Shown in pieces: positions 25,391-34,037 of a DNA stretch of 64,000 bases. The first letter of the stretch is position 1. Every line of letters starts with the position of its first letter. Position numbers and translations under genes: made by a program. Source of the DNA: Dactylosporangium roseum (GTDB lineage Bacteria > Actinomycetota > Actinomycetes > Mycobacteriales > Micromonosporaceae); NCBI RefSeq assembly GCF_025264685.1, contig NZ_CP073721.1, positions 487,001 through 551,000 on the forward strand, given 5' to 3'. The notes below the pieces were generated by a model. The model was given only the letters and a program-made list of their open reading frames with translations, made no database searches and was not told where the DNA came from.

Positions 25391-26308
25391 GTGGCTCTTT
25401 CCGCACCCGCAACCCTGGGGTCCCCGCAGGCGGAGCTGCCGTGGACGCTCGACGGAGGGCGGGGCATCCTCGGCCTCGACCCGGTCAAGGGTGCGGTGGT
25501 GCTGTGGCTCGCGCTGATGGTCTTCATCCTGCTGTTCATCATGATCGCGGCCGTGCTCTCCCGCTGGAACCTGCACCGGCTCAACCGCGCCGACCGCCGC
25601 GCCGCCGTCGAGGAGGCCCAGGCGAGCCTCAGCCCGGCGGAGCGGGCCCGGCTGCGCATCGAGGCCGGCGAGCTGATCCGCCAGGCCGCCGCGACGGCTG
25701 CCGCCGCCAAGCGCGCGCAGATCGTCGCCACCGAGGCCAAGGCCCGCTGCGCCGCCGCGCAGGAGGCCCGGGTGGCGGCGTGGGCCGTCTTCGACGTGGC
25801 CCAGAAGGCCTACCAGGACGCGCTGACCGCGGCGAACTCGCAGGCGATCGCGGCCGCGATCACCGACTCCGACGACGCGACCAAGCGCGAACTGTCCCGC
25901 GCCGCTCTCGACGCCTTCAAGCGCGGTGACATCACCGTCGACGCGCTGGAGCAGGTCTTCAAGGGCGTGAGCGGCGCCGACCCGCTACAGGAGCTCCAGG
26001 CGCGCGAGGTCGAGCTGTGCCGCTCGGCCGAGAGTCGGGCCCGGCGGCTGTACGATGCCGCGGCCGCGGCCGAGCGCACGGCGCAGAAGGCGGCGGACGT
26101 GGCGGCGGTGGCCGCGCAGGCGCTGGCCGAGGAGGCCGCCGAGGTGGCCGAGGAGGCGGCGGAGCTGCGCGACACGCTCGACGCGGCCCGGAGGGCGGGC
26201 ATCACGGCCGCGACGATCGACAAGCAGGGCCGGGTCCCGCGCCAGCGCACCAAGCCGACCAACACCAAGGCGGCGCGGACGGAGCGGCCGGCGCTCACCG
26301 AGGCGTGA
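25391..26308 (+). CDS. Membrane-anchored alanine-rich coiled-coil protein
   Basis: 305 residues. A short N-terminal segment precedes one transmembrane helix (VVLWLALMVFILLFIMIAAVL, about residues 37-57); the rest is a long Ala/Glu/Arg-rich helical region with heptad-like patterning (for example AARLRIEAGELIRQAAAT-type stretches) and a basic C-terminal tail RQRTKPTNTKAART. The GTG start follows GGAGG at seven bases. No enzymatic motif; a structural or scaffolding role is possible. Ala-rich composition can mislead coiled-coil prediction. Confidence 0.7.
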   Translation: MALSAPATLGSPQAELPWTLDGGRGILGLDPVKGAVVLWLALMVFILLFIMIAAVLSRWNLHRLNRADRRAAVEEAQASLSPAERARLRIEAGELIRQAAATAAAAKRAQIVATEAKARCAAAQEARVAAWAVFDVAQKAYQDALTAANSQAIAAAITDSDDATKRELSRAALDAFKRGDITVDALEQVFKGVSGADPLQELQAREVELCRSAESRARRLYDAAAAAERTAQKAADVAAVAAQALAEEAAEVAEEAAELRDTLDAARRAGITAATIDKQGRVPRQRTKPTNTKAARTERPALTEA

Positions 26309-26310
26309 CG

Positions 26311-26547
26311 TCAGCTTGCTTCGCGGACGTCGTCCGGCGGCGTGAAGTGCATCGCGTCCAGGGCCGCCCGCAGGCGGGGGAGGTCGGTCTCGGGCAACTG
26401 GAACGACGCCCGGCAGATCTTGTCGACCCACAGCGACACGACCACCGTGCCGCGGCTCGGGTGACAGGTCACCCGCATGGTGCGGTCGTTGCCCCGCATG
26501 TCTTCGAACACGTCGCCCGAGTTGGGCAGCGCTACCAGCTCACCCAT
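26311..26547 (-). CDS. Small conserved hypothetical protein
   Basis: 78 residues, soluble, with a beta-rich core (TMRVTCHPSRGTVVVSLWV) followed by a C-terminal helix (DLPRLRAALDAM). The ATG at 26547 has no clear ribosome site. It converges on the coiled-coil gene with a two-base gap. No family name recognised; the pattern is common in actinobacteria as an uncharacterised small protein. Confidence 0.6.
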   Translation of the reverse strand: MGELVALPNSGDVFEDMRGNDRTMRVTCHPSRGTVVVSLWVDKICRASFQLPETDLPRLRAALDAMHFTPPDDVREAS

Positions 26548-26630
26548 GCGCCTATGCTGCGGCACTGAACGCTCGTTCGACAAGGCGTTCGCCCCGGCTC
26601 CCCCGCGCCCTCCCCCGCGGGTGGGAGCGG

Positions 26631-27584
26631 TCAGGAGGTCCGGACCACGGCGCTGGGGGATGGGTGTTCCACCACGGTCCGGGCCGGGTGCGGGACGCCG
26701 GAGGTCTGATCCAGATCGAGCAGCGTCACCGTGTCCGAGTGCTGGTTCGCCACACACAAGGCGCCACCCAGCAGGGTCATGTGCCGCGGCCAGGTGCCGC
26801 CGGTCGACACCTCGTCGATCGGGAGCAGCCCGTCGTCCTCGACCGAAAACGTCGTGATCGTGTCGTTGCCCCGGTTCGCCACGTACAGCCGCCGGCCGTC
26901 CGGGGACAGCACCAGCTCGCTGGGGAAGTTGTCGCCGACCGGCTGCACGAGGACCGACGGGCGGACGTCCAGCAGCTCGAAGCCGGAGGTGTACGTCGAA
27001 ACGGTCGAGTGCAGCTCGTTGGCCACGAACACCCGGCCGGTGGGGTGGAACACCAGGTGCCGCGGGCCGCTGCCCAGCGGCTGGACCGTCGTGGTCCGCA
27101 CGTGCTCCAGCGCGCCCGCCGGGGTGAGCCGGTAGTGGACCAGCGCGTCCATGCCCAGGTCGACGACGTGGACCATGTGATCGCGGACCGTCACCTGATG
27201 GGCGTGCGCGGACTCCTGGCGCTCGGGATGCACGCTGCCGCCGGCGTGCTGCGTCAGGTCGGTACGCCGGTCCAGGCCGCCGTCGGGCCGCAGCGAGAAC
27301 ACCGCCACGCTGCCGCCGCCGTAGTTGGCCGCCAGGACGAAGCCGGATGTCACCGCGAGGTGGCACGGGCTCGCGCCGCCGGTGGGCAACGTGTTGATCA
27401 GCTCGCCTTCGGGCGTGAACGCGGACACTCCACCCTCGTCCCGCTCGTTCACCGCGTACAGCACCCCGGACGGACCCACGGACAGGAAGCTGGGCGCGGG
27501 CGTCCGGATCGGCGCGGCCACGGGTGTGAAGTCGTCGTCGTACATCGAGATCTGGTCTGCGTAAGAGCCGATGAGCACTGGCAC
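26631..27584 (-). CDS. Lactonase-family seven-bladed beta-propeller protein (6-phosphogluconolactonase-like)
   Basis: 317 residues with repeated propeller-blade motifs: SVGPSGVLYAVNE, HLAVTSGFVLAANYGGGSVAVF, HQVTVRDHMVHVVDLG, RHLVFHPTGRVFVANE, LSPDGRRLYVANRGND. This is the YbhE/Pgl type of lactonase, shorter than most members (about 340-390). The GTG start lies seven bases after TAGGCT, so the message is probably leaderless. The natural lactone is unknown. It is divergent from the desaturase gene. Confidence 0.85.
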   Translation of the reverse strand: MPVLIGSYADQISMYDDDFTPVAAPIRTPAPSFLSVGPSGVLYAVNERDEGGVSAFTPEGELINTLPTGGASPCHLAVTSGFVLAANYGGGSVAVFSLRPDGGLDRRTDLTQHAGGSVHPERQESAHAHQVTVRDHMVHVVDLGMDALVHYRLTPAGALEHVRTTTVQPLGSGPRHLVFHPTGRVFVANELHSTVSTYTSGFELLDVRPSVLVQPVGDNFPSELVLSPDGRRLYVANRGNDTITTFSVEDDGLLPIDEVSTGGTWPRHMTLLGGALCVANQHSDTVTLLDLDQTSGVPHPARTVVEHPSPSAVVRTS

Positions 27585-27754
27585 CCGTCAGAGCCTAGGC
27601 CGCCGCCCGCGGGCGCGCAGCGCGGGCGCCCGCACCGTCGCGGCGGCGACCCCGACCGCCTCGTGGGTCTCCCGTAGGGGTGGGGTTTGCCCTACCGCGA
27701 AGAGCAGTGCTGGCCGGTTCGATCGCCGGCCGTGAAATCGCGACGCTGAACCGT

Positions 27755-28762
27755 ATGACAATCCTGGCAGACGCCGAGAAGGCCACCGACTTCGCCGTCC
27801 TGTCCCAGCGGATCCGCGCCGCCGGTCTGCTCCGGAGACGCCCGGGCTACTACGCCGTCCGGCTCACCCTGGTGACCGCCCTCTACGTCGGCGGCTGGAT
27901 CGCCTTCGCCACGGTCGGCGCATCCTGGTGGGTGCTCGCCGTGGGTGCCGTCCTCGCGGTCGCCTACGCCCAGGTCGCGCTGGTCGCCCACGACCTCGCG
28001 CACAAGCAGGTCTTCAAGACCCGCCGCTGGTCCGAGGCGCTGGGCATGCTGGCCGGCAACGCCGGCATCGGCATGAGCTACGGCTGGTGGATGAACAAGC
28101 ACACCCGCCACCACGCCAACCCCAACCACGAGGACCACGACCCCGACGTCGAGCCCGACATCCTCGTCTGGTCCACCCGCCAGGCGGAGAAGGCGACCGG
28201 GCTCGCCCGGCTGATCGGCGGGCACCAGGCGGAGCTGTTCTTCCCGCTGCTCCTGCTCGAAGGCTTCAACCTGCACGTGGCCAGCGCCCGCGCCATTCCC
28301 GGAGTCAAGCGCCGCGTCCTCGAGGGAGTCCTGCTGTACGGCCACTTCGCCGCCTACCTCGCCGCGGTCTTCCTGCTGCTGCCGCCCGGCATGGCCCTCG
28401 CGTTCATCGCCGTGCATCAGGGGCTCTTCGGCCTGTACCTCGGCTGCACGTTCGCGCCCAACCACAAGGGCATGCCGGTGCTGACCGCCGAGGACGAGCT
28501 CGACTACCTGCGCAAGCAGGTGCTCACCGCACGCAACGTGCGTGGCGGGGTCTGGGTCGACGCGCTGCTCGGCGGCCTGAACTACCAGATCGAGCATCAC
28601 CTGTTCCCGAACATGCCGACGCCGAACCTGCGCAAGGCCCAGCCGATCGTCGAGGGGTACTGCAAGGAGGCCGGCGTGCCGTACCTCTCCGCGGGCTTCG
28701 TCGACTCCTACGCCCAGGCACTGCGGCATCTGCACGCGGCGGGAGCGCCCTTGCGGGGGTAG
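27755..28762 (+). CDS. Membrane fatty-acid desaturase
   Basis: 335 residues, integral membrane di-iron desaturase. All three histidine boxes are present: HDLAHK, HTRHH (in NKHTRHHANPNHEDHDPD) and QIEHHLFP. Four helices surround them. The QIEHH third box is typical of front-end and delta-6-like acyl-lipid desaturases in actinobacteria. The ATG is at 27755; the frame is open further upstream but begins before promoter-like sequence. It probably adjusts membrane fluidity; regiospecificity is not predictable. Confidence 0.9.
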   Translation: MTILADAEKATDFAVLSQRIRAAGLLRRRPGYYAVRLTLVTALYVGGWIAFATVGASWWVLAVGAVLAVAYAQVALVAHDLAHKQVFKTRRWSEALGMLAGNAGIGMSYGWWMNKHTRHHANPNHEDHDPDVEPDILVWSTRQAEKATGLARLIGGHQAELFFPLLLLEGFNLHVASARAIPGVKRRVLEGVLLYGHFAAYLAAVFLLLPPGMALAFIAVHQGLFGLYLGCTFAPNHKGMPVLTAEDELDYLRKQVLTARNVRGGVWVDALLGGLNYQIEHHLFPNMPTPNLRKAQPIVEGYCKEAGVPYLSAGFVDSYAQALRHLHAAGAPLRG

Positions 28763-28874
28763 CCGCGTGGGCGTGCCCGCCGGCGCCGTACGAGAACCGC
28801 CTCGACGCCCCGGTCCGGGCCGGCGAAACGACCGGTCACGCCCGAGCCGGAGCGGGACGCCGAGGCGGGTGCGG

Positions 28875-29864
28875 TCAGCCGCCGAGGAGGTTGCCGACCA
28901 GCGGGAGGCCGTTGCCGCCGAGCAGGGGGAGGTTGCCGACGACGGGGAGGGCCTCGGTCTGGGCGTGGCGGGGGATGTACGTCGCCGAGTGCTTCGGCGC
29001 GTACGCCTTCTCGGTGACGAGCGGCAACTGGCCCGCGACCTGGGGGAGCGCCCCGGTGGTCGGCACCAGCCGGTTGGCCGCCGCGGTCGTGCTGATGCCC
29101 GGGGTCGGGCCGATGCCGCCGACCACCGGCACGCCGGTCACCGAGTCGTTCTTCAGCACGTCGCTGCCGCCCAGCGGCACCTGGCCGATCAGCGGGAGCG
29201 CGTCCGCCTCGGTCGCCCGGCCGGTCCCGCCGAGCGGGATGCCGAAGTCGTCGACCGGCTTCAGCGTGCCGCGGATCGGCAGGCCGTTGCCGAGCAGCGG
29301 CAGGCCACCGACGAGCGGCAGCGCCTCGGCGGCGCGGGCGGAGCGGGTGCCGGGCAGCGCGGTGCGCGTATTGGCGATCGAGGTGCCGCGCAGCGAGTCC
29401 GCGCCGGGCAGGCCCAGCGCGTCCAGGTCACCGAGGCCGCCGGCGAGCGGCAGGCCGGCGAGCGAGTCCTCCGCCGGGACGGCACCCGGAAGGGGGACGG
29501 CGTCGGTCGGCAGCGCCGGCAGCGTCGGCATGCGGCTCGACGTCGTGCGGGGCAGGCCCAAGGCGTCGGTCGGCAGCAGCGTGCTCAGCGGGAGGTCGCG
29601 CAGCACGTTCGGCACCTGCCGGCCGACCTGGGTGGTGGTGCCTGTCGCGCTGCCCTGCTTGCCGGCCTCGGCGGTGGTCGCCGTGCTCGTGTCGATGACC
29701 GAGCTCTCCGCGTGCAGTGCCAGGCTGCCCGAGGGCGCGAGCAGATCGTCCAGCTTGCCGGGAGCCAGTGCGGTGTCATCGGCGTGTGCGGCACCGGCAC
29801 CGAGCAGCAGCATGCCGCCGGCTACACCGACGGTGCCCACCGCCCGGCGAAACCACGTGTTCAT
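28875..29864 (-). CDS. Secreted repetitive G-L-P-rich protein
   Basis: 329 residues with a clear signal peptide (basic MNTWFRRAVG, a hydrophobic core, AHADD cleavage region). The mature part is low-complexity and built on irregular LPLVGGLPLLGNGLP-like units, for example near the centre and again at the extreme C-terminus, interspersed with Thr/Ser-rich linkers. It has a single weak ribosome site (CGAGG). Reminiscent of actinobacterial surface-layer or aggregation proteins, but I cannot assign a family. Divergent from the RCK protein gene with 93 bp between. Confidence 0.75.
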   Translation of the reverse strand: MNTWFRRAVGTVGVAGGMLLLGAGAAHADDTALAPGKLDDLLAPSGSLALHAESSVIDTSTATTAEAGKQGSATGTTTQVGRQVPNVLRDLPLSTLLPTDALGLPRTTSSRMPTLPALPTDAVPLPGAVPAEDSLAGLPLAGGLGDLDALGLPGADSLRGTSIANTRTALPGTRSARAAEALPLVGGLPLLGNGLPIRGTLKPVDDFGIPLGGTGRATEADALPLIGQVPLGGSDVLKNDSVTGVPVVGGIGPTPGISTTAAANRLVPTTGALPQVAGQLPLVTEKAYAPKHSATYIPRHAQTEALPVVGNLPLLGGNGLPLVGNLLGG

Positions 29865-29957
29865 CCTCGAATACCCATCTGGTCGACAAATCGGATCGAG
29901 AGGTTCAACGAAGGTCGCGGGCCATCGGGTACTGGTGATCTTCGCTAGGATCGGCCG

Positions 29958-31790
29958 GTGGCGTCCGAGTCCTGGCTGATGAGGCGTCTGCGCGGCGGCC
30001 TTCCCCGGGTCCAGGCGATCACCCGTCCGTGGTCGATCGAGCAGCCCGACGACGCGCACCGACCCCCGTTGCGCGCCCCGGCGAAGCGCGTCGTGGTCTG
30101 CGGTGACGACCCGCTCGCGCACCGGCTGATCGAGGATCTCATCGAGCAGTACGGGGTGCAGGTCACCGCCATCATGCCGAGCGTCCGGCGCCGGCACGGC
30201 CCGGAGATCGCGCGGCTGCTGGCCGATCACGGCGGCCGGGTCGTCGAGGCCGAGCGGCCCGACACCGACGCGTTCGTGCGTGCCGACCTCGCCGGCGCCG
30301 ACGCGCTGGCACTGGTCAAGCAGGACGACATCGGCAACCTCGACGCGGCGCTCCAGGCACAGGAGCTCGTCCCCGGCCTGCGGCTCGTCATCCGGATGTT
30401 CAACCTCCGGCTGGGCGGCAGCGTCCGGCGGAACTTCGCCGACGTGCGGGTGCTCTCCGACGCGCAGATGGCGGCGCCCACGTTCGTCTCCGAGGCGCTG
30501 GGCGAGGTCGCGCCGGTGCACGTGCGGGTGGCGCGGCGCACGCTGTTCGTGGCCCGCCGCGGCGAGGTGCGCACCGAGGACGTCGTCTGCGGGCTGGCCC
30601 GGACGGCCGGCGACGGCGAGCCGGAGTTGCTTCCGGAAGAACCGGACACCGCGGATCTGGTGCTGGCCGTGGCGACCGGCGAGCGGGCCGCCACGGTGAT
30701 CCCGCGGGACGAGCGGGCCGAGGAGGCCCGGCGCGGACGCGAGCGGCTGCGCCGCTGGTGGCGCCGGCAGCGGCACAAGCCGTTCGGCACGCTGCGCAGC
30801 CTGGTGAGCCGGAAGCTGTGGGTGACGGGCCTGGTCCTGCTCGCGCTGCTGGTGGCCGGCACCGCGATCATCGCCCACCACCGGCACATCGGCTGGTGGA
30901 ACGCCGCCTACGTCACGCTGCTGTCCGAGCTGGTCGGCGCCAGCCCCGATCTTCAGGCGAAATGGCCGGAGAAGGTCGTCACGACGCTGCTCAGCCTGGT
31001 CAGCATCGCGCTGATCCCGGTGATCACGGCCGCCGTCGTGGAGGCGATCGTCAACGCGCGGCTGGCGATCGCGCTGGGGCGGCTGCGGGAGCCGCTGTCC
31101 GACCACGTGGTTGTCGTCGGGCTGGGCAACGTCGGCACCCGGGTCATGCACTCGTTCGTCGATCTCGGCGTGCCGGTGGTCGTCATCGACCGCGACGAGA
31201 ACGCCCGTGGTGCCCAGGCGGCCCGCTCGCGCGATGTGCCGTTCATCGTGGGTGACGCCAGCAGCCCGGAGACGCTGCGGGCCGCCTCGGTCGACACGTG
31301 CCGCGCCCTGGTGGTGGTGTCGACGGACGACCAGGCCAATCTCGAGGCCGCCATCGAGGGGCGCGAGCTCAAGCCCGACCTGCGGGTCATCCTGCGATTG
31401 TTCGACGGCGGGTTCGCCGACCGGGTGCAGCGGGCGTTCGGCATCACCGCCTCCCGCAGCGTCTCGTACCTCGCCGCGCCCGCGTTCGCCGCCGCGCTGC
31501 TGGAGCGCGAGGTCATCGGCACCATCCCGGTCGACCGGCGGGTGCTGTTGCTCGCCGAGGTGCCGGTGTGCGGCGAATCGGAGCTCGACGGCCGGCCGGT
31601 CGCCGCCGCACAGGACGTCGGTGACGTCCGGATCCTCGCGGTGACGACCGGCGACGGCCGGCAGACCGTCTGGACGCCCCCGCCGACGTACGTGCTGTGC
31701 GCCGACGACCTGCTCACCGTCGTCACCACACGGCTCGGCCTGGGCAACCTGTTGGCCCAGACCGGCGGGACGATCGACGCCGCCCGGTGA
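29958..31790 (+). CDS. TrkA/RCK-type NAD-binding protein with membrane hairpin
   Basis: 610 residues with two RCK units. The first starts RVVVCGDDPLAHRLIEDL (about residue 45); the second starts HVVVVGLGNVGTRVMHSF (about 385), each with a Rossmann GxGxxG-like turn and acidic strand-2 end. Between them are two hydrophobic helices (LWVTGLVLLALLVAGTAII, VVTTLLSLVSIALIPVITAAVV). The pore-loop position reads YVTLLSELVGA instead of a TVGYGD-like filter. GTG 29958 lies six bases after TAGGAT, suggesting a leaderless mRNA. Likely involved in ion homeostasis, but conduction is doubtful. Confidence 0.83.
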   Translation: MASESWLMRRLRGGLPRVQAITRPWSIEQPDDAHRPPLRAPAKRVVVCGDDPLAHRLIEDLIEQYGVQVTAIMPSVRRRHGPEIARLLADHGGRVVEAERPDTDAFVRADLAGADALALVKQDDIGNLDAALQAQELVPGLRLVIRMFNLRLGGSVRRNFADVRVLSDAQMAAPTFVSEALGEVAPVHVRVARRTLFVARRGEVRTEDVVCGLARTAGDGEPELLPEEPDTADLVLAVATGERAATVIPRDERAEEARRGRERLRRWWRRQRHKPFGTLRSLVSRKLWVTGLVLLALLVAGTAIIAHHRHIGWWNAAYVTLLSELVGASPDLQAKWPEKVVTTLLSLVSIALIPVITAAVVEAIVNARLAIALGRLREPLSDHVVVVGLGNVGTRVMHSFVDLGVPVVVIDRDENARGAQAARSRDVPFIVGDASSPETLRAASVDTCRALVVVSTDDQANLEAAIEGRELKPDLRVILRLFDGGFADRVQRAFGITASRSVSYLAAPAFAAALLEREVIGTIPVDRRVLLLAEVPVCGESELDGRPVAAAQDVGDVRILAVTTGDGRQTVWTPPPTYVLCADDLLTVVTTRLGLGNLLAQTGGTIDAAR

Positions 31791-31909
31791 TCGGCCGGCT
31801 GATTTTGCGCTCCCTCCACCCCCGATCGCTCGTTGTACGGGCGGATCGCCCGATTTACCCCTAACAGTCCGGGCGCTCCCTTCTGCGGAACGTTTGGGAG
31901 GACGCGCAC

Positions 31910-33151
31910 ATGCGGCGTAGGGCGTTGCTGGTGGCAGGGGTCTGCACCCTGCTCGGACTCACCGGGGCTGGAGTCGCGGCGGCGACCTCGTTCGCCCCCG
32001 CACGACCGCGGATCGCGTCCGTCGCCGCTCCGCAGATGCCGGCGCAGCACCGGGCCGGCGTCACCGAGCCCGGCGCGGAGCCGGCCGGCGTGCTCGAAGC
32101 GGTCACCGGCGGCCTGATCGAGTGGACCGCGAGCCGGACGTTCACCTACCCCGGGGCGGACTACGTGAAGGTCCACTTCGGCGAGTTGCGGCTCAACCGG
32201 GGCGACAAGGTGCGGGTCACGGACGCGAGCGGGGCGGAGCACTACACGTACACCTCGGAAGAACTGCGACTCGCGGACAACTGGTCGATGTCGGTCTCCG
32301 GCGATCGGGCCGTGGTCAGCGTCGAGCGGGCCGGCGACGACGTGCTCGGGCTCAAGTCGAAGCTGGCCGGCCTGGGCGTGACCGTCGACCGGATCGCGCG
32401 TGGCCAGACGCCGGACGAGCGCGCGGCGGCGCTGGCGGCGAAACGGGCCGCCGAGGCGCGGCAGCCGCACGAGGAGAGCATCTGCGGGCGCAGCAACGAG
32501 ACGGAGAACGCGGCCTGCTACAAGTCGTCGGACCCGGTCGCGTACGCGAACTCGAAGCCGGTGGCGAGGATCCTCATCAACGGCGTCGAGCTGTGCACCG
32601 CGTTCCGGATCGGCACCCAGAACCGGATGATGACCAACCACCACTGCCTGACGACCACGCGCGAGGCGCGCAACACCGAGGTCTGGTTCAACTACGAGTG
32701 TGCGCAGTGCGAGGGCGGCCCGACGCTGCGCCCGACCAAGGTCATGGGCGACCAGGTCATCGCGACCGACGAACTGCTCGACTACACGCTGTTCAGCGTC
32801 CGCGACTTCGAGGCCGTCCAGCGCTTCGGCTACCTGCAGATCGACGACCGGGCACCGGTGCGCGGCGAGGAACTCTACATCCCGCAGCACCCGCGTGGCG
32901 CGCCGACCGTGATCACCATGCAGGACCCGACCGAGCGCAGCGGGAACTGCGCGGTGTCCGACCCGTCGTACGACGGCTACGCCGCGAACACGGACATGTC
33001 GTACTACTGCGACACCGACGGCGGCTCCTCCGGCTCGCCGGTCATCTCACGCCGGACGAACAAGGTCATCGCGCTGCACCACTTCGGCGGCTGCCCGAAC
33101 TCGGGCGTCCGGATGGACCGCATCGCCGCACACCTGCGCGGCGAGCTGTAG
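31910..33151 (+). CDS. Secreted trypsin-like serine protease
   Basis: 413 residues. A signal peptide (RRRALLVAGVCTLLGLTGAG) and an about 200-residue N-terminal region precede a chymotrypsin-fold domain with a complete triad: His in MMTNHHCLTT, Asp in DELLDYTLF, Ser in TDGGSSGSPVIS. Cys pairs flank the domain. Related to actinobacterial secreted trypsin-like proteases with N-terminal prodomains. The ATG follows GGGAGG at eight bases. A strong terminator follows at 33165. Confidence 0.9.
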   Translation: MRRRALLVAGVCTLLGLTGAGVAAATSFAPARPRIASVAAPQMPAQHRAGVTEPGAEPAGVLEAVTGGLIEWTASRTFTYPGADYVKVHFGELRLNRGDKVRVTDASGAEHYTYTSEELRLADNWSMSVSGDRAVVSVERAGDDVLGLKSKLAGLGVTVDRIARGQTPDERAAALAAKRAAEARQPHEESICGRSNETENAACYKSSDPVAYANSKPVARILINGVELCTAFRIGTQNRMMTNHHCLTTTREARNTEVWFNYECAQCEGGPTLRPTKVMGDQVIATDELLDYTLFSVRDFEAVQRFGYLQIDDRAPVRGEELYIPQHPRGAPTVITMQDPTERSGNCAVSDPSYDGYAANTDMSYYCDTDGGSSGSPVISRRTNKVIALHHFGGCPNSGVRMDRIAAHLRGEL

Positions 33152-33164
33152 AGGTTTCGGGGAG

Positions 33165-33191
33165 AGGTCCGGGTCGCGGCCCGGACCTTTT
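33165..33191 (+). terminator. Intrinsic terminator after the serine protease gene
   Basis: Stem AGGTCCGGG / CCCGGACCT followed directly by TTTT. Confidence 0.9.
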
Positions 33192-33217
33192 CGCGTCTTC
33201 GGGTACCGTCGTTCGGC

Positions 33218-33934
33218 GTGCGCTTCGTGTTACGCCCGGTCCGCCCGTCCGGCTGGTGGTTCGACGGGATTCTGCTGTCCGGCTTCGTCGCGCTGACGCT
33301 CGCCCTGGTCTGGCGCTCGCCGCTGCTCGACGTGGACCTTGCGATCCGCGACTTCGTCGACGCGCATCGCCCGGGCTGGGCCGACACCGTCCTGCGGGGG
33401 TTCAACAAGCTCGGCCAGGGCGGCCTGCTGCTCACGCCGCTGGCGGTCGTCGTGGCGTTCCTCATGACCCGCCGCCGTCACACCGTCCGGCCGTTCCTGC
33501 CGGTGATCGGCGCGTTCGCGCTGACCTACGTGACGATCGGCCCGCTGAAGGTGTGGACGGACCGGCTGGCCGCGAGCAACCCGGACGATCCGCACCCGGA
33601 GTTGCTGTTCCACGCCGCGGACGGCATGTCCTACCCGTCGGGCCACGTGGTGAACGCCATAGTCTGGTACGGCGTGCTGGCGACTCTCCTGACAGGTGTC
33701 CTCCGCCCGGGTGCGGTCCTGGCGATCCGCTCCGCCGCGCCGCTGATCCTGCTGTTCACGACGACATACCTGAGCTTCCACTGGCTGACCGACGGCCTGG
33801 CGGCGATCCTGCTCGGCCTGCTCCTGGACCGCCTCCTGCAGCGCACCCCATGGGACGCCGTTCCCCTGGGCGACCGGCTGGACCGCGCCGGCTGGGCAGC
33901 CCCGTACTTCGACCCGCCCTTCTCGGCGCGTTGA
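33218..33934 (+). CDS. PAP2-family membrane phosphatase
   Basis: 238 residues, about six helices. The phosphatase signature has KVWTDR (C1-like), SYPSGHVVNAI (C2, with the proton-donor His) and SFHWLTDGLA (C3, nucleophile His with the HxxxD spacing). The usual Arg of C3 (SR) is not seen. GTG 33218 lies eight bases after TACCGT, so the message is likely leaderless. The TGA stop at 33932 lies inside the left arm of palindrome copy 3. It probably removes phosphate from a lipid carrier or phosphatidate. Confidence 0.87.
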   Translation: MRFVLRPVRPSGWWFDGILLSGFVALTLALVWRSPLLDVDLAIRDFVDAHRPGWADTVLRGFNKLGQGGLLLTPLAVVVAFLMTRRRHTVRPFLPVIGAFALTYVTIGPLKVWTDRLAASNPDDPHPELLFHAADGMSYPSGHVVNAIVWYGVLATLLTGVLRPGAVLAIRSAAPLILLFTTTYLSFHWLTDGLAAILLGLLLDRLLQRTPWDAVPLGDRLDRAGWAAPYFDPPFSAR

Positions 33935-34008
33935 TCATGCAGTTGTGGTGCCGCGACGCTCCCACGATGTCCGGGTTTGTCAGGCACCACAACTGCATGA
34001 TCAACGCG
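33927..34008. repeat. 82-bp palindromic repeat element, copy 3 (inverted loop)
   Basis: Same arms as copy 1 (ATGCAG/CTGCAT variant), but the 30-nt loop is in reverse orientation relative to copies 1, 2 and 4. Between convergent PAP2 and nagA genes; contains the PAP2 stop codon. Confidence 0.95.
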
Positions 34009-34011
34009 GAT

Positions 34012-34037
34012 GGGGGTGGGGGGTGGGGGGGTGGGGG
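34012..34037 (+). other. G-quadruplex motif abutting the nagA stop codon
   Basis: G runs of 5, 6, 7 and 5 separated by single T residues, ending immediately before the complement of the nagA TAG at 34038. Follows palindrome copy 3 directly. Confidence 0.9.
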
